In this document: one piece after another, positions 17,480 to 17,583 of the stretch
Layout: each line of letters starts with the position of its first letter
How positions within the stretch are numbered: position 1 is the first letter of the stretch
Assembly (NCBI GenBank): GCA_027596075.1
Contig: JADGJC010000401.1
Coordinates: 1 to 17,583 of the forward strand
Reading direction: 5' to 3'
Length of the DNA: 17,583 nt
Source: Rhizophlyctis rosea
Taxonomy: Eukaryota > Chytridiomycota > Chytridiomycetes > Rhizophlyctidales > Rhizophlyctidaceae
The notes under the pieces: generated by a model
Seen by the model: only the letters and a program-made list of their open reading frames with translations
What the model was told of the DNA's origin: nothing
The model's database searches: none
Made by a program: the position numbers and the translations under genes

Positions 17480-17583
17480 CATGCCCACCCCAACCACCCC
17501 CACCCAAACCCACCCAAAAAAAACGGCAGAACGGACCCCCCCCCATGTTGCCCCGCCAAAACCCGCCCCCCCCCCAACCCCGC
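17480..17583. other. Homopolymer-rich contig end, likely low-quality sequence
   Basis: The last ~100 bases are runs of C and A (for example ten or so C's near 17566-17576 and eight A's near 17516-17523) quite unlike the rest of the window. The open frame across them gives a Gly/Trp-rich peptide with no natural look. This is typical of a frayed assembly end, although a real low-complexity intron cannot be excluded. Confidence 0.6.

Overview
This window looks like the left end of a fungal chromosome, very probably a chytrid-like early-diverging fungus. It opens with about 100 bp of CCCTAA telomere repeats. The genes carry many short introns with GT-AG ends. The gene set fits a filamentous or zoosporic fungus: an INCENP/Sli15-type chromosomal passenger protein, a secreted short-type tyrosinase, and a CYP505/P450 BM3-type self-sufficient P450-reductase fusion. 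The chytrid assignment is inference; the eukaryotic, fungal character is well supported by the telomere, the introns and the protein families.

Layout. 1-101: telomere. 102-1055: subtelomeric DNA with no recognisable gene. 5393-1056 (minus): INCENP, reconstructed here as 8 exons that keep one frame from ATG to stop (1073 aa). It has an N-terminal helix, a huge acidic low-complexity middle, a charged helix and a complete C-terminal IN-box. 5394-6925: intergenic DNA holding a GT-rich repeat, a tRNA-like Pol III element with T-runs behind it, and a doubtful two-exon small gene. 9315-6926 (minus): tyrosinase, 4 exons, 692 aa, with signal peptide, all six copper histidines and a long Thr-rich C-terminal extension. 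9316-11594: a 2.3 kb divergent intergenic region with an alternating TTGGTGGT/ACCACCAA motif and two doubtful coding fragments. 11595-15905 (plus): P450-reductase fusion, 11 exons, 1110 aa. 15906-16376: convergent intergenic region. 17447-16377 (minus): the 3' part of an unrecognised coiled-coil protein. The last ~100 bases are homopolymer-rich and look like a low-quality contig end.

How the genes relate. INCENP is a housekeeping mitotic gene (Aurora B activation) and has no functional link to the rest. The tyrosinase and the P450 fusion are divergently transcribed oxidoreductases that share one long upstream region, so co-regulation is possible but only inferred. No transposase, CRISPR, rRNA or phage-like feature was seen.
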